Positions 51,057 to 62,285 of a stretch of DNA of 64,000 nt are shown here, one piece after another. A model generated the notes under the pieces. It ran no database searches. It was not told the DNA's origin and was given only the letters and a program-made list of their open reading frames with translations. How positions within the stretch are numbered: position 1 is the stretch's first letter; each line of letters starts with the position of its first letter. The position numbers and the translations under genes are program-made. Location: contig JAUCBJ010008482.1 of the NCBI GenBank assembly GCA_032718475.1, positions 19,175 to 83,174 of the forward strand. The letters are read 5' to 3'. This stretch comes from Nemertoderma westbladi. Lineage: Eukaryota > Xenacoelomorpha > Nemertodermatida > Nemertodermatidae.

Positions 51057-51088
51057 GCGCGCCGAAGGCGCGCTTCCAACTAATCTAA
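51057..51088 (+). other. Helitron 3' terminus: hairpin plus CTAA
   Basis: gcgcgcc-gaa-ggcgcgc at 51057-51073 is a perfect 7-bp stem with a 3-nt loop. CTAA followed by T occurs at 51080-51083 and again at 51085-51088. Helitrons end in a short GC-rich hairpin 10-12 nt before CTRR and insert between A and T. The signal lies about 170 bp downstream of the helicase remnant in the right orientation. Confidence 0.85.
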
Positions 51089-52010
51089 TGGTATAATCGA
51101 GAACACCGTATCTACTCTAGTTCTCGAGATATTCAATGTAGAAAGGCCGTAAGTGACAACATATGTATATGGTACAATGGTAAAAGACCGTAAGTGCAAT
51201 ACAAAAGACCGCAAATACTTAAATTTATGCAAAAAACCGTGAGTCACAAGACTTGCGGTGTTTTGTCATTGCATAGATAATAAGAAAACGCACATACGGT
51301 TTTATTGAAATATGCCTCTTTTGACTTGCGGTTTTTACTATTAGCAGAAAAGGCGCGAAATTCAAACTTGAAATTTCACCAAGTGACTTGCGGTGTTTTA
51401 TCATCATATAGCTCTATGGCTACGGAACAACCTGCCGACTAATGAATAGACATTGCAATTGCATTAAGATAAACCCCAAGTAAACGTAAGCTACATTTTA
51501 ATTTTTAATTAGGATTATCCTTGTGGCGATAACGAGTTTTGTTCTCATATGATATATTCGTATTGTTGATTAATGATAATAGTAATAACACCAAGAGGAA
51601 TTCAAGTGGATAAGATATCTAAGATTGTTCAGTCTCTTTGCCCATTAATGCCTGTAAATCGACGGCAATTTTGGTTCGATTGCCTTGCAGGAGCAAATTG
51701 TGACATTGTCAATCTAGGTAACGAACGGGATGCCCTGGAGCTAGGTACTGAGGCTGATTGTAATTCATCATAAAACGAATAATTAGAATAAACAATAATT
51801 CGTATAAAAGTCGTATAACACACTCTGGTTATGTTTTTATATTGTACGGGGGGGGGGGGGGGGGGGATCTGTTGTATCTTGGAGAGATCTGTTGTATGCA
51901 TTTTCATAAATTACCTGAAGAAGCCGTGATGGGAGAAAGCTTGTACTAACTTGTTATTAATTCCATTTAGTCACCTGAGGTCAACCCGCCCTACCATAAC
52001 TAAGAACCCC
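51089..52010. other. Non-coding stretch with MITE-like words and poly-G
   Basis: Between about 51140 and 51415 the words gaccgcaa and cttgcggt recur in both orientations at least four times, like the ends of the MITE at 52946-53169. A short frame at 51573-51773 (TPRGIQVDKISKIVQSLCPL) looks coding-like but was not identified. Poly-G spans about 51848-51866. Confidence 0.45.
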
Positions 52011-52017
52011 TTATTAA

Positions 52018-52807
52018 CGGGAGATGGTAACCCCAGAACTTTTCAAAAATTGAAAAATTTTCGAAATTTTTTTTTATTAATTCTAAATCAGAATTTAACG
52101 TCATCAAACATTAAAACATGTATTAGAAATAAAATCATCGAATAGGAAAACCCATATATCTGAAATTTTATTCAGGTGATATGCCTCCTTATATTTTGAC
52201 TGACAGACAGACAGACATAAAAACAGACATTCTAGGTTCAGTCAAATATTAAAATTGACATCGGAATTGGAATCAGCGACTAGGAAAACCCCTAAATCGT
52301 AAATTTTTAGTTCGCTGGAGTAGTTTATTATATTTTGGCTTATTTTTGAAATTTCCCGCGTTTTACATAGAATTAGCGGGAAGGTTTGAAAACTTAAAAT
52401 ATGTTTTTATCAGCATCTTATTTTTCGTGAAATTTCGAAATAATTGTACCTTTTTCTCGAGAATGGCTTGATGGAATTAGCTGAAATTTTCGCAGCAGGT
52501 TTGTTGTATTGAGACACAATTGTGGAACCTCTAAAAACATGTTTAAAACAATTATCAAATGTATTTCTAATATAAACTTGAAAATGTGCCATTTTTTGGT
52601 TTTTGGTCAATTAAGTGACCCTCAAACATAGACACAAAAAAAATTTCAAATTTTTTTAGGTTCCAGGTGTGTCTCGATAGTTACTCAGCCCTTCTGGAAA
52701 TTTTCATGAAATTCCATCTTGTAGAACCTGCGTAATGGGTCGTCCTACATACTGTAATATGTGTTAATAGTAAAATGTATGGGGATAGCCTGGGATACCA
52801 TCTCCCC
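52018..52807. mobile_element. TTAA-flanked non-autonomous DNA transposon
   Basis: The left end, cgggagatggtaaccccag from 52018, pairs with the right end, gggataccatctcccc, to 52807. Both are bordered by TTAA (52014-52017 and 52808-52811). TTAA duplication is known for piggyBac and Kolobok superfamilies; the GGGGAGATGG end does not decide between them. The 790-bp body has no transposase. It contains one reverse-complement unit of the TGTCTG satellite of 25.9-26.5 kb near 52190-52290. Confidence 0.72.
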
Positions 52808-52945
52808 TTAAGTGCTTTAAGTGAGATCAAAATGTAAAAAAGTTATAATGTTAAGTCCAGCCAGAGGCTTACCAACAGTCAACAGTCATTATTCTACCAA
52901 ACATTTTTTTTTTTTTGTCATTGTATCGAATGTATTTACATGCAG

Positions 52946-53169
52946 GTTGTACAATGCAAAAACACCGTAACAAAAAATAACCCTGAAGTTAAAATATTAA
53001 TGGAAAGCGAAAACTAATCAGGTACACAAATTTCCCACCACCATTTGCGTCGGGTTATAAAAAAATAGTAATTTACGGACATTTTAAACCAATAATCTGA
53101 ATGCAACAGTAATTTGCGTTTTACTCGAAATGACTTTTTGTGACTTGCGGTCTTTTTACATTGCACGAC
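52946..53169. mobile_element. Small MITE, 224 bp
   Basis: Terminal inverted repeats: gttgtacaatgcaaaaacaccg on the left is matched by the complement of cggtctttttacattgcacgac on the right, with a few mismatches. The same end (acttgcggtctttttacatt) occurs at 29088-29107, and related words occur at 51.1-51.4 kb. The target duplication could not be defined. Confidence 0.65.
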
Positions 53170-53586
53170 AGATCTGATTTATCCTCATCCACCCATTGAC
53201 CCATACCCATTGATTAATCCATCGTAGTCTTACTGTATTTAGTACTGGTGTTTCGTTCTGATTGGCTGTTGTGCTCATGTCTGGTGACCATACCGTAGTA
53301 CCTACCTACAGCCTACAGGATATATTGTAATAATTAATTTTGTATAATTAAGCATAACTTTTATATCATCTTAAGTTACTTCGTTGTGTAGCTAAGACAG
53401 CCTTTAATCACAGTAGGTCTGATATTTTCACCGCTACGTTAATAAATGCATTATCGCTGTATGTTATTATTTAGTTGTTATTAATTACTATTATTGAACA
53501 TAGTGAATGGAGAAAACACTGGAGACGAGATAAAATCGCGCCCTTTTCGATTCTTGGTGAGTGCCAACCTGCAGCATTAATTTACA

Positions 53587-53621
<35 letters not shown>

Positions 53622-53786
53622 GATCTTTGTTCAAACCCACTGTGCGTGTATTTATTTGTATGTTACCCAGTACTGTAATACTGTATTATTCCCGAACTGA
53701 GCAACATAATGTATTAACAATGTGCAGCGATAATAACGCATCTACAATGCGCGTGCAGCGTGCACTTACCCTACACTACTGGGGTC
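53170..53786. other. Non-coding stretch with a long poly-G run
   Basis: Poly-G at about 53588-53620. No gene. Confidence 0.5.
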
Positions 53787-54620
53787 GGCGCTACTCCTAT
53801 CTGCTACCCGGTGGTAGGTGTGGGCGCTACTCCTATCTGCTACCCGAGGATAGGGGTGGGCGCTACTTTTATCTGCTACCCGAAGGTAGGGGTGGGCGCT
53901 AAACTCCTATCTGCTACCCGAAGGTAGGGGTGGGCGCTACTCCTATCTGCTACCCGAGGGTATAGGGGTGGGCGCTACTCCTATCTGCTACCCGAAGGTA
54001 GGGGTGGGCGCTATTCCTATCTGCTACCCGAAGGTAGGGCTGAGCGCTACTCTATCTGCTACCCGAAGGTAGGGGTGGGCGCTACTCCTATCTGCTACCC
54101 GAAGGTAGGGGTGGGCGTTACTCCTATCTGCTACCCGAAGGTAGGGGTGGGCGCTACTCCTATCTGCTACCCGGTGGTAGGTGTGGGCGCTACTCCTATC
54201 TGCTACCCGAGGGTATAGGGGTGGGCGCTACTCCTATCTGCTACCCGAAGGTAGGGGTGGGCGCTACTCCTATCTGCTACCCGAAGGTAGGGGTGGGCGC
54301 TACTCCTATTTGCTACCCGAAGGCAGGGGTGGGCGCTAAACTCCTATCTGCTACCCGAGGGTAAGTGTGGGCGCTACTCCTATCTGCTACCCGGTGGTAG
54401 GGGTGGGCGCTAAACTCATATCTGCTACCCGAAGGTAGGGGTGGGCGCGGCTAAACTCCTATCTGCTACCCGAGGGTAGGGGTGGGCGCTACTTCTATCT
54501 GCTACCCGAAGGTAGGGGTGGGCGGGGCGCTACTCCTATCTGCTACCCGAAGGTAGGGGTGGGCGCTAAACTCATATCTGCTACCCGAGGGTAGGGGTGG
54601 GCGGGGGCGCTACTCCTACC
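53787..54620. repeat. 36-bp minisatellite, about 22 copies
   Basis: The unit is gggcgctactcctatctgct followed by acccgaaggtaggggt. Most copies are 36 bp. Variants with ggtgg or gaggg at the loop, a cta/ctaaa length variant, and gcgcgg or gcgggg insertions define sub-types that recur in order, a sign of block duplication. Each unit contains ctacc-cgaa-ggtag, so either strand can fold into a chain of small hairpins. Confidence 0.93.
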
Positions 54621-56553
54621 CCAAGTTTTCCTCCCAGTAATTAAATTATCTGGTCCTCATTTTATCGAATGCAGGTTGACTCTGATCAACCAACCGAACT
54701 ACCCCGCTAAATGAAATGAAAGACTTTGTCACGGTTATCCTGCAGATCTGACTACAGTGAACTTAGCTAACAACCCTAGCGAACCGGTGAACGTACAGTA
54801 GATAGATATAATGATATATATTCCCTAGGTAGGCACTTCACTCCAATCATTGTCTATTTTACAACTTTTTTAAAAACTGTCTAGTGTCTAGTCTAATAAG
54901 TTCTGCATGTCGAAGGTCTTCCATGAATAATAAATCATACGCCAGTAGCTGTCTGTATATTGTTTAAATTAAATACGAACGAACAATGTATCATAATGCA
55001 TTATGTACAAACAAGCACCAAAGAGACATATAAAAAACAATTAAATATTATAAAATATAGACCTGCACAATCAAGAACGAGGCACCAAAAATTAAAAAAA
55101 TAACGAAATGTATAAAGATTCCATATTACAAATAATACTCTATGTAGAAGGATTGTTATAATTATGGACTATATAGTTGATATACGATTATAGTATTAGT
55201 GATTATAGTGTGATGATATGAATGGTTTTTTCCGCATTGTAGCGAAGTACTCGTAACTCTAGTACAATGCAACATTACGAAACTAATTCATAGTAAACTC
55301 TCGTTGTTAAAAATGTGTAAGTTGGGAAGAATTCATTAAATTTTATCGTAACTGTATAATAAATTGTATCCTAGACTAAAAAGTTATTGCAAGTTTTAGC
55401 GTTTACATATACGAATTTAGCTCTAAACTGTCGCTGTACTACTGTGTTGCTGTACTGCCTCTGCTATTGAAAAGATAATTCAATAAATCACAAATGTGTC
55501 CATGGGGGCTGTACTCATCGCAGCATTGGAACTAAATTAATGAAATAAAAATAATAAAAAAATAGCAACACAGAAAGAATCAATAAAATGACACAAAGAC
55601 AAACTGAATATAAAAAAAATCAATAAAAATAACATAATAAACTATAAATAATTATTGGTTTTGAACGAACAGTAAACAAAAAGCAAAAATTAATGATAAA
55701 CACAAATAATTTAGCCGAATAATATAACAAGCACATTAGTTCAATATATATTGCTTTATAGAAGGATTAACACTATAAACTATTAATTGCACAAGAAAAA
55801 GGCACCAGAGTTGATTGAATTTGATATATAATATAAAACTAACACATTTACCACTTTAATTAATTATAATTAATTTTCGAATCTCACACAAATACTTTAA
55901 ATGATATGTTAAATTATTCTTAGAATTGCCTTTCTATTGGTTATTTGGTAAGGTTTCATTTAGTACTTAATATTGTCCTTTATATCCCGCCGGGAGAAAA
56001 AGTGACCCATATAAAATCATGTGAATTACTTTTCCCCTACTCCCAGCACGATAGTACATGCAGTGACTGAGTTTTACGGTTTGCTGCAGTTTTCGGGGAG
56101 GAGGAAAGGCAATTTAAGAATTCACACGTATTCTACTATATAAGAACTACATGAAAATAATAATTAGCTTAATTTCACTTATCACCTCTTGACGTATAGT
56201 AGTTGACCTCGTTCGATACGCAGCTCGGCAATAATACACATCTTGGGGTTAGCGGAAAAAACTCTTTGTTTCCATGTAACAGATATTTACTAAGTACAGT
56301 ATGAGACTAGAAATAAAGGAAAATGCTTCCAGTTGAAGAAGGACAGAATGGAAAGAGAAGGACATATTAAAATAAAAAATAAAAGTGCCAAAACCGTGAA
56401 CAAACTAGATTTTTCACAAAACGCAGAAAACTAAGAGGAAATTTACTGCGTTTCAACATAATAAAAACCCGACACTCAAACGCAATTTGTTAAATTACAA
56501 AAAATATTTTCATTGCGTTTCGGGTTTGCGATCGCCACAGTAAATTCTTTACC
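54621..56553. other. Gene-free AT-rich stretch
   Basis: No frame or repeat family recognised over 1.9 kb. The part next to 56553 is probably the 3' untranslated region of the minus-strand DPY19-like gene. Confidence 0.5.
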
Positions 56554-58776
56554 CTAAATAAACTTCTTTAATTTTAACTTCCGTTTGTTATGCTTGTTTA
56601 CGTTATATACGCGGAATTTAGAGTTATAAAACTCCAAGACGAAGGGATGGGGGGAGGTTCTTAGGACCTTACAGAGTGGTTGTTTGTGTTGCAGATGGGG
56701 GTCCTCGATATCGAACATGTTAGGAACGGCGCAGCCATCGCGAGGACTCTCGAAACACCAGGCGTTCTCGACAACAACCAGATCCACGCCCATCCCAGCG
56801 AGAGATTCCCGCACGGTGGCCGCCGAACGACGACTCCCGATCGCGTAGACACGCCGAACTCGCTCCCGCAGTCCCGAGTCCTCGTAGTGCGGGTGGACGA
56901 CAACGGGACGACGCGTCGAGAGGAGGACGTTGGCCATCGTCGACATGCGGCCCGCGAACGCCGCGTCTGCCGGGGTCCGAGACTCGATCCAATCAAACAA
57001 CTCCTCCATGTCGGGGTCCGCAAACTCCCAGCGGTGCGACCACTGCTTGCGAAGGTTCGGCACGCCTTGGATAGCCATAGCGGAGACAATAGCGACCGCT
57101 AGACACACGCGAGGTGAAGGCAGGGAAACCCAAGAGAGTAGACGGGAGAGAGAGAAGACTCTTGGGCTGAGGGAAAGTCCTGCGAATAGACACAAAGAAG
57201 GGGTTAGGAGGTACTGCAATCGCGATACCAGAACCGCGAGAAATATAAGGAAGTTAAGTTGGAGTGCGTGGTATACGATGTCTGAGTGAGGATGCGGTTG
57301 TTTGGGGAACCGACAGCCCGCAAGGGGGTCTAACTGCACTTCAATGATTTCCTCAATTTGTTTAGCAGGGTGAGACTTCACTTCCTGTTTACTTTTCTGT
57401 AGGTCGGCTTCTACTGATTCATTTCTTATTAATCTCCAGCTAATTTTTAATGAAACAGCCAATAAAACGGCTGCCGATACCGGTAGCAAGCCGGTTTCAA
57501 GGGTCGGTTTAATACCGTCGTTGTAACTAAGAAAGTCGAAGGCCTTGGAGCACGTGTAAAGCGTCGTGTGGAAGTCCCTGTAGTTGCCGAACTTGGCGCG
57601 AAATATATTCGTTATGTGAGCATCGTCTTCGGATTGAACTATCCAAGAAACTATGAGTTTAGAGCCAATGAGGATGACAATTCCGCCAACGAATTGAACC
57701 AAGAAAACTATCACGGGATGATAGAAACCCGCTAACTTTCTAGAAAGAATCACTATAAGCCAAACTGCTATTACAGCGGAAAACAGAAGAGATGTTAAAA
57801 GCATTTGGTTACCGAACAGAAGGAAATACGAAATAATAAAACCTCCGGTTAGACTCTTTAAATAAACTATCATATTTCGCTCAGGAATGTAATGCAAAGT
57901 GAAAGTGCCAGTTATCGAAATCAGCTGAGTGAGAAGCACAAACTGGGAAAATTGCCAACTTAACATAAAACAAGTTACAAGGCCACCTATTGTAAATCCG
58001 TAGAGTTTAGTGTTGGGGCTACGGGAAAGAAGTAACTGAGTTACAGCTAGACACTCTGTGACGAATAAAGGGTAACCGAAGGCCTCCCTTAGTGACACGT
58101 TCCACGAAACCCGTGTTGCTACGCGATGGTTGAAGAAGAAAGCTGCTACGGTAACCAACCCGCCTACAGTTGAACCACTCAATCTCTCAGATAAAATAAA
58201 CAGGACGCCGACGGCGCAACCATTGAGTGCAATAACGCTGTAGACGTAGAAGTACATGGGGTCTCCTAGACCGCTGCATGACTCAACGGCTGGGAGGTCA
58301 CGGCCTCGGTTTACCCAATAGCAGTGGCGGATAGGCCATTGGTAACGGTGCGATACAGCCACGAGGATGCGGAAAGCCGCTGCCAGCCCTAACTCCGGGT
58401 AGACATTGAATCGCTTCAGCGTGTTTATTGTAGAAGGGTATTCAGTGACGTTGTCATTCATGGCGCTGCGGAGACCTTCTAGGAAGGTCGGTGTCTCCAT
58501 GGCTACGCGTTTGAAGTACGAGTAATAGTGACCCTTCTCACTGCGAAAAGTAATCTCTCGTTCTATGTTGGAAAGATGTGAGAAATGAGTGGCATGTTCG
58601 AATAGGTGGTTTAAGTGAAGACAGTGCAGGAGGCTGACACAGGATGCTACGGAAATAATAAGCGCGCGACGTTGGGATTTATTACTAACGTTAATGCAGT
58701 TCCATAGATCGAGATGCCAAGATACGGTATTATTACGAGATTTATTTGTAATTGTACTCTTGCTCTTTGACACCAT
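56554..58776 (-). CDS. DPY19-like C-mannosyltransferase, single exon, intact
   Basis: 740 residues from the ATG at 58776, close to the usual family length. The conserved luminal loop EITFRSEKGHYYSYFK (residues 74-89), GLRSAMNDNVTEYPSTINTL, FNVYPELGLAA and the AFGYPLFVTECLA region are typical of DPY-19/DPY19L proteins. Ten or more hydrophobic membrane spans follow, then a soluble C-terminal part with ELFDWIESRTPADAAFAG, VVHPHYEDSGLRERVRRVYA and VVVENAWCFE. Family members are endoplasmic-reticulum GT-C enzymes that attach mannose to tryptophans in thrombospondin-type repeats and cytokine receptors. Animal homologues usually have many introns; here the coding region is continuous and free of lesions. 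That suggests an expressed retrocopy or lineage-wide intron loss. The C-terminal third is much richer in GC than its surroundings. Confidence 0.93.
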   Translation of the reverse strand: MVSKSKSTITNKSRNNTVSWHLDLWNCINVSNKSQRRALIISVASCVSLLHCLHLNHLFEHATHFSHLSNIEREITFRSEKGHYYSYFKRVAMETPTFLEGLRSAMNDNVTEYPSTINTLKRFNVYPELGLAAAFRILVAVSHRYQWPIRHCYWVNRGRDLPAVESCSGLGDPMYFYVYSVIALNGCAVGVLFILSERLSGSTVGGLVTVAAFFFNHRVATRVSWNVSLREAFGYPLFVTECLAVTQLLLSRSPNTKLYGFTIGGLVTCFMLSWQFSQFVLLTQLISITGTFTLHYIPERNMIVYLKSLTGGFIISYFLLFGNQMLLTSLLFSAVIAVWLIVILSRKLAGFYHPVIVFLVQFVGGIVILIGSKLIVSWIVQSEDDAHITNIFRAKFGNYRDFHTTLYTCSKAFDFLSYNDGIKPTLETGLLPVSAAVLLAVSLKISWRLIRNESVEADLQKSKQEVKSHPAKQIEEIIEVQLDPLAGCRFPKQPHPHSDIVYHALQLNFLIFLAVLVSRLQYLLTPSLCLFAGLSLSPRVFSLSRLLSWVSLPSPRVCLAVAIVSAMAIQGVPNLRKQWSHRWEFADPDMEELFDWIESRTPADAAFAGRMSTMANVLLSTRRPVVVHPHYEDSGLRERVRRVYAIGSRRSAATVRESLAGMGVDLVVVENAWCFESPRDGCAVPNMFDIEDPHLQHKQPLCKVLRTSPHPFVLEFYNSKFRVYNVNKHNKRKLKLKKFI

Positions 58777-61340
58777 CGTGCGTCCGTGCGTGCAATCGCA
58801 GCTACTCGGTTATGTCACTGAATAGGATGCTGCTATGTAATGTCATGAATGTAGGCCTACTACATGTACTACTGTACTCAGTACTACCGGTACTGTCTAA
58901 CAGTCTAACTGCTGAACTGTCGTAGTGTCGTACTGTTTACAAACACCGTACCGATACTGCAGTAGTGTTTAATGTTTAATGTTTAATAATGAGGTGAAGG
59001 AAGCAGAATCTTATTGCACCTGTGCAGACATAATATAAAACTACTGTCAAAATATTTAAACTGAAACAAACTAAGTACCGGTACCGGTACGGTACCTTTC
59101 CTACGTCTACATAGCACTAATTAATGTTGATAAGAGTGTACGTAAAGCGAAAGTATGTAGCATAAAATCATACTTAAAAAAAAACATGTGAAAAGTAATG
59201 TAAATTATGGCTGTGGAGCATAGGGCTTAAAAATATCTTAAATTACACAAAGTCGAACGTGAAATAAAATTATGGTTTAAACAAATAGGACGAACAAATT
59301 TATATTTTTAAAAACTTGATTTAATTATAGGTTGCATTTTTAAAACTTATATTTAATTATTTGGTTAAAATTAAAAGAAAGTTAAAAATTAAATTAAGAA
59401 AGAACAGTAAAGCCGCGAGTAAAAACTGTTTAATATACTAGTACAGTAGTACCTGAGTACAAATGGCCTATTCCTGTACTCAGTTATAAACATAAGTACT
59501 GCACCGGTAACTCCTTTTATACACATTGCATCATTGTCAGATTGTAGCCTACCGGGTCCGCGGCTGACCGTGACCGGTACACCCTGTCAGCATGTCTGTA
59601 CTTGTACAGTATGACCGGGGTCAAAATTCCGTACCGAACTAGTACCGGTGTAAACAATTTACTTTCATTTTCTTAATGTGTTAGCAGAATGCTGAAAAAT
59701 TAGTTATATGGGAAAAGATTTAAAATTTAAAATGTATTAATTTCCGAAATTGCGTTTAAAACATATAGTTGATAATGAAATTGACAAAACACAAAGTCAC
59801 AATCTTTTTTGTAGTTCAAATCTTATTATTACTATTTTATGCAATATATTTCTTCTCAATTAGTAAATGGTATAAAAATATAAGGCACAACAAGTTAGCG
59901 GCAAATTCAAATTTCTTATTCAGAATAATAATAATATTATACAGGGGGAGTTAGTTTAGTTTAGTTTGATGCACCCGTCCGACCTGTCGTTTCCCAATAC
60001 GAAGTCTAGAACTGGTTTGCAAGCCTCTCGCCACGCTGACCAGCCCCGTCTCCAAACCCAACCCACGGATGATGTTTCTGTAATTATTTACTATTAAAAT
60101 TAAAGTTTATTTATGTAATAAATTAATCGGAATAAATCGAATAAATTGGAAAATTCCTTACATTTCCTGACTCACCATATCAATCATCCATCCTGTCATT
60201 CATGCAATGAAAATTGTTAGTGAAGTAATCCCAAACCAATAAGCGACATAATTAAGAGAGTAACAACTGAGGATGAGATATTGGCAACAGCGTGAGTGAT
60301 GGTACATATGACATGGTTACAAAGCCATTGAGAAAGGTGTAAACGCATACCGAGGCCCAAATCGAGTGTTAAACATTATGTATTGGCAGACCGAACAATG
60401 ATGCAATAAAGTACTGTAGGAATATAATACAGTAGGAACAATGCATCTGGTTATTTGCTACGGTATATAGGGGACTATTATTACATAGAGGGAAATATCA
60501 GGGGTCACTCACGGCTGAGGAAGGGTAGCTAACAATTTGTGTATAACAGGTGAAGGTGATATCTACAGTAGATTATTAGAAATTAGTCAGATTGTTGGTA
60601 GTGATTATTGTAAATATTGCGGTGTATATAATTGTAAGCGGATTCAATTCCGTGCATTACCCACCAAAAATGGGAATAGTGGCATTTTACCAATATAGTT
60701 GGCGATGTGAGATTACCAATAATAATCTCACCTCATAACCAACTGGGGCGACACACGCCGTAAGCCACAGAGAGAGGTGAGAGGTCAAACCACCTCAGAG
60801 GGACAAACAAGCTAGTAAGGCTAGCACCAAGGGACAGCGCCAACAGGGAGTGGTGAGGTGAGAATTAATCAGGTTAAGCCAATAGTGGGCAGGAAAGTAC
60901 ATTGGGGAGGACAAGAGCGCATCTATTGGATATTAAGGCCACCCTGTAGTGTAGGGCTAAATGTAATATGTGTCAATGATATAACCGTTGTGATTACTGA
61001 TTATTAGTTTAGTTGATTTCCTTACAGTTGTGAGACCGGAATAGTTTTGACCGTCAGTTACTGTTGTATTGCATATTATTATATTCAGACTGTGCTATTA
61101 TCAATTGCTGTGATTATTAACACTGACAACCTAACTCTGTGTTTTTCAACGGCCTTCGGCCTAACATACGTCCAGCACCTGCCCAGCAGCCTACAAACGC
61201 GACGGCGCGTACAATCTACACCGGTCGGAATCCACCACTGTCAACTCCAGTGGATTCCGTCACAGTCAAAACTATCACTCATAAGTAGTCAAAACTACCG
61301 AACAAATAAACTGTGACCACAACAGAACAGGAGGCCAAGG
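58777..61340. other. Non-coding stretch upstream of DPY19-like gene and of the right-end ORF
   Basis: 58777-59000 is the likely promoter side of the DPY19-like gene. accggtaccggtacggtacc lies near 59078. A perfect 9-bp hairpin gtgagatta/taatctcac lies near 60707-60732. From about 60100 to 61340 the DNA could contain the LTR and leader of the element at the right end, but no boundary was found. Confidence 0.4.
59769..59954 (+). CDS. Possible signal-anchor exon
   Basis: 61 codons starting MIMKLTKHKVTIFFVVQILL, with a basic tail of eight residues and a 20-residue hydrophobic span. That is the layout of a type II membrane anchor, as in Golgi glycosyltransferases. The DNA is very AT-rich and such strings arise by chance, and no downstream exon was recognised. 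Low confidence. Confidence 0.15.
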   Translation: MIMKLTKHKVTIFFVVQILLLLFYAIYFFSISKWYKNIRHNKLAANSNFLFRIIIILYRGS

Positions 61341-62285
61341 ATGAGCGAACATACACCCCAAGTCTCAGAGAGGGGAGAAACACCGCCGCGGACCCCGAGC
61401 GATAGAGACCAAATGATTCGATTCCGGCCTGCCACACCAGACTCGCCAGCGAGGGACGATCCGGACATCCAAGAGGAGGGCGGCCGAGTACAAGGAGAGA
61501 GAGAGGACGAGTCGACGCGAGATCCTAGCATAGCAGCGGACGAGGTACCAAAGTCGCCGGCCAACCACTGCAGCGAATGGCCCATCGGAACGGCGATGGT
61601 GGGGCTGACGGTACGGCGGCGGACAAGGAGGGAAGGCAAAGTCCACGAGGAAGACGTCGGGACAAGTGATTGCCTGCGACGGGGATACAACGCCGCGAAG
61701 AGGTTGTTGAAGGACGCTAGGGAGTGGAGAAAGGTAGACCAGCCCAAGTTATACCAAAGCCTAGGTGAGTGCAACAAACACTTTCGCTATCTAGTCCGAT
61801 TTGGACAGGGGGAACTGGCAAGTGAGAGGGCGAGGGGGGTCGCCACAGAACTGTTTGAATTGTGGCATTCCGAGGTGGTGGAGGCCAGAGTTGTGTACGT
61901 AGGGCCTTATCTGGTAGATGCGAGGGGGATTAAATTAGTGGGATGGGCGGATCCGCATGACAGCGAATCCGAGGTTAACCCCAAAGATTTGATGACGTCG
62001 GTTAGTAGGAATCCCAGTAAATGCGGGAAAATTTGTAGGACGGACAGGCAACGGGAGTCCCTCGCAACCGAAAAGTCCGCTACATCCTCCGTGAAAGCAA
62101 GAAGGGTGTTAGAGATAGATCTGGCGTGTCAATTAGATATTGTTGCGCTTGATCAAAAGGAACTAGAGAGGCAAGTGGATGAGGGGACCGCATTACTAGA
62201 GAGGGAGAGGGAGTTAGCGAGAGAGTGTAAAGAGAGGGCCGAGAGGGTGGCGAGAGATCATAGAGAGGGAGGCAATGGAAGCTGA
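61341..62285 (+). CDS. Gag/ORF1-like protein of a right-end retroelement
   Basis: 314 residues from the ATG at 61341. It is highly charged, with a Ser/Pro/Asp/Glu-rich N-terminus, a middle block (YNAAKRLLKDAREWRK, YQSLGECNKHFRYLVRFGQG) and a Glu/Arg coiled coil at the end (LERERELARECKERAER). The coiled-coil-bearing N-terminal half resembles the layout of the BEL/Pao gag at 6.3-10.9 kb, but I see no sequence identity and no zinc knuckle. The coding pattern continues in another frame at 62275. I infer the 5' coding part of an LTR-type element; alternatives are an ORF1 of another element or a host protein. Confidence 0.4.
   Translation: MSEHTPQVSERGETPPRTPSDRDQMIRFRPATPDSPARDDPDIQEEGGRVQGEREDESTRDPSIAADEVPKSPANHCSEWPIGTAMVGLTVRRRTRREGKVHEEDVGTSDCLRRGYNAAKRLLKDAREWRKVDQPKLYQSLGECNKHFRYLVRFGQGELASERARGVATELFELWHSEVVEARVVYVGPYLVDARGIKLVGWADPHDSESEVNPKDLMTSVSRNPSKCGKICRTDRQRESLATEKSATSSVKARRVLEIDLACQLDIVALDQKELERQVDEGTALLERERELARECKERAERVARDHREGGNGS

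Noticed and set aside
56680-57102. Plus and minus frames overlapping the 3' part of the DPY19-like gene
   Set aside because: GC-rich coding DNA opens other frames. Only the 740-codon frame has family motifs.
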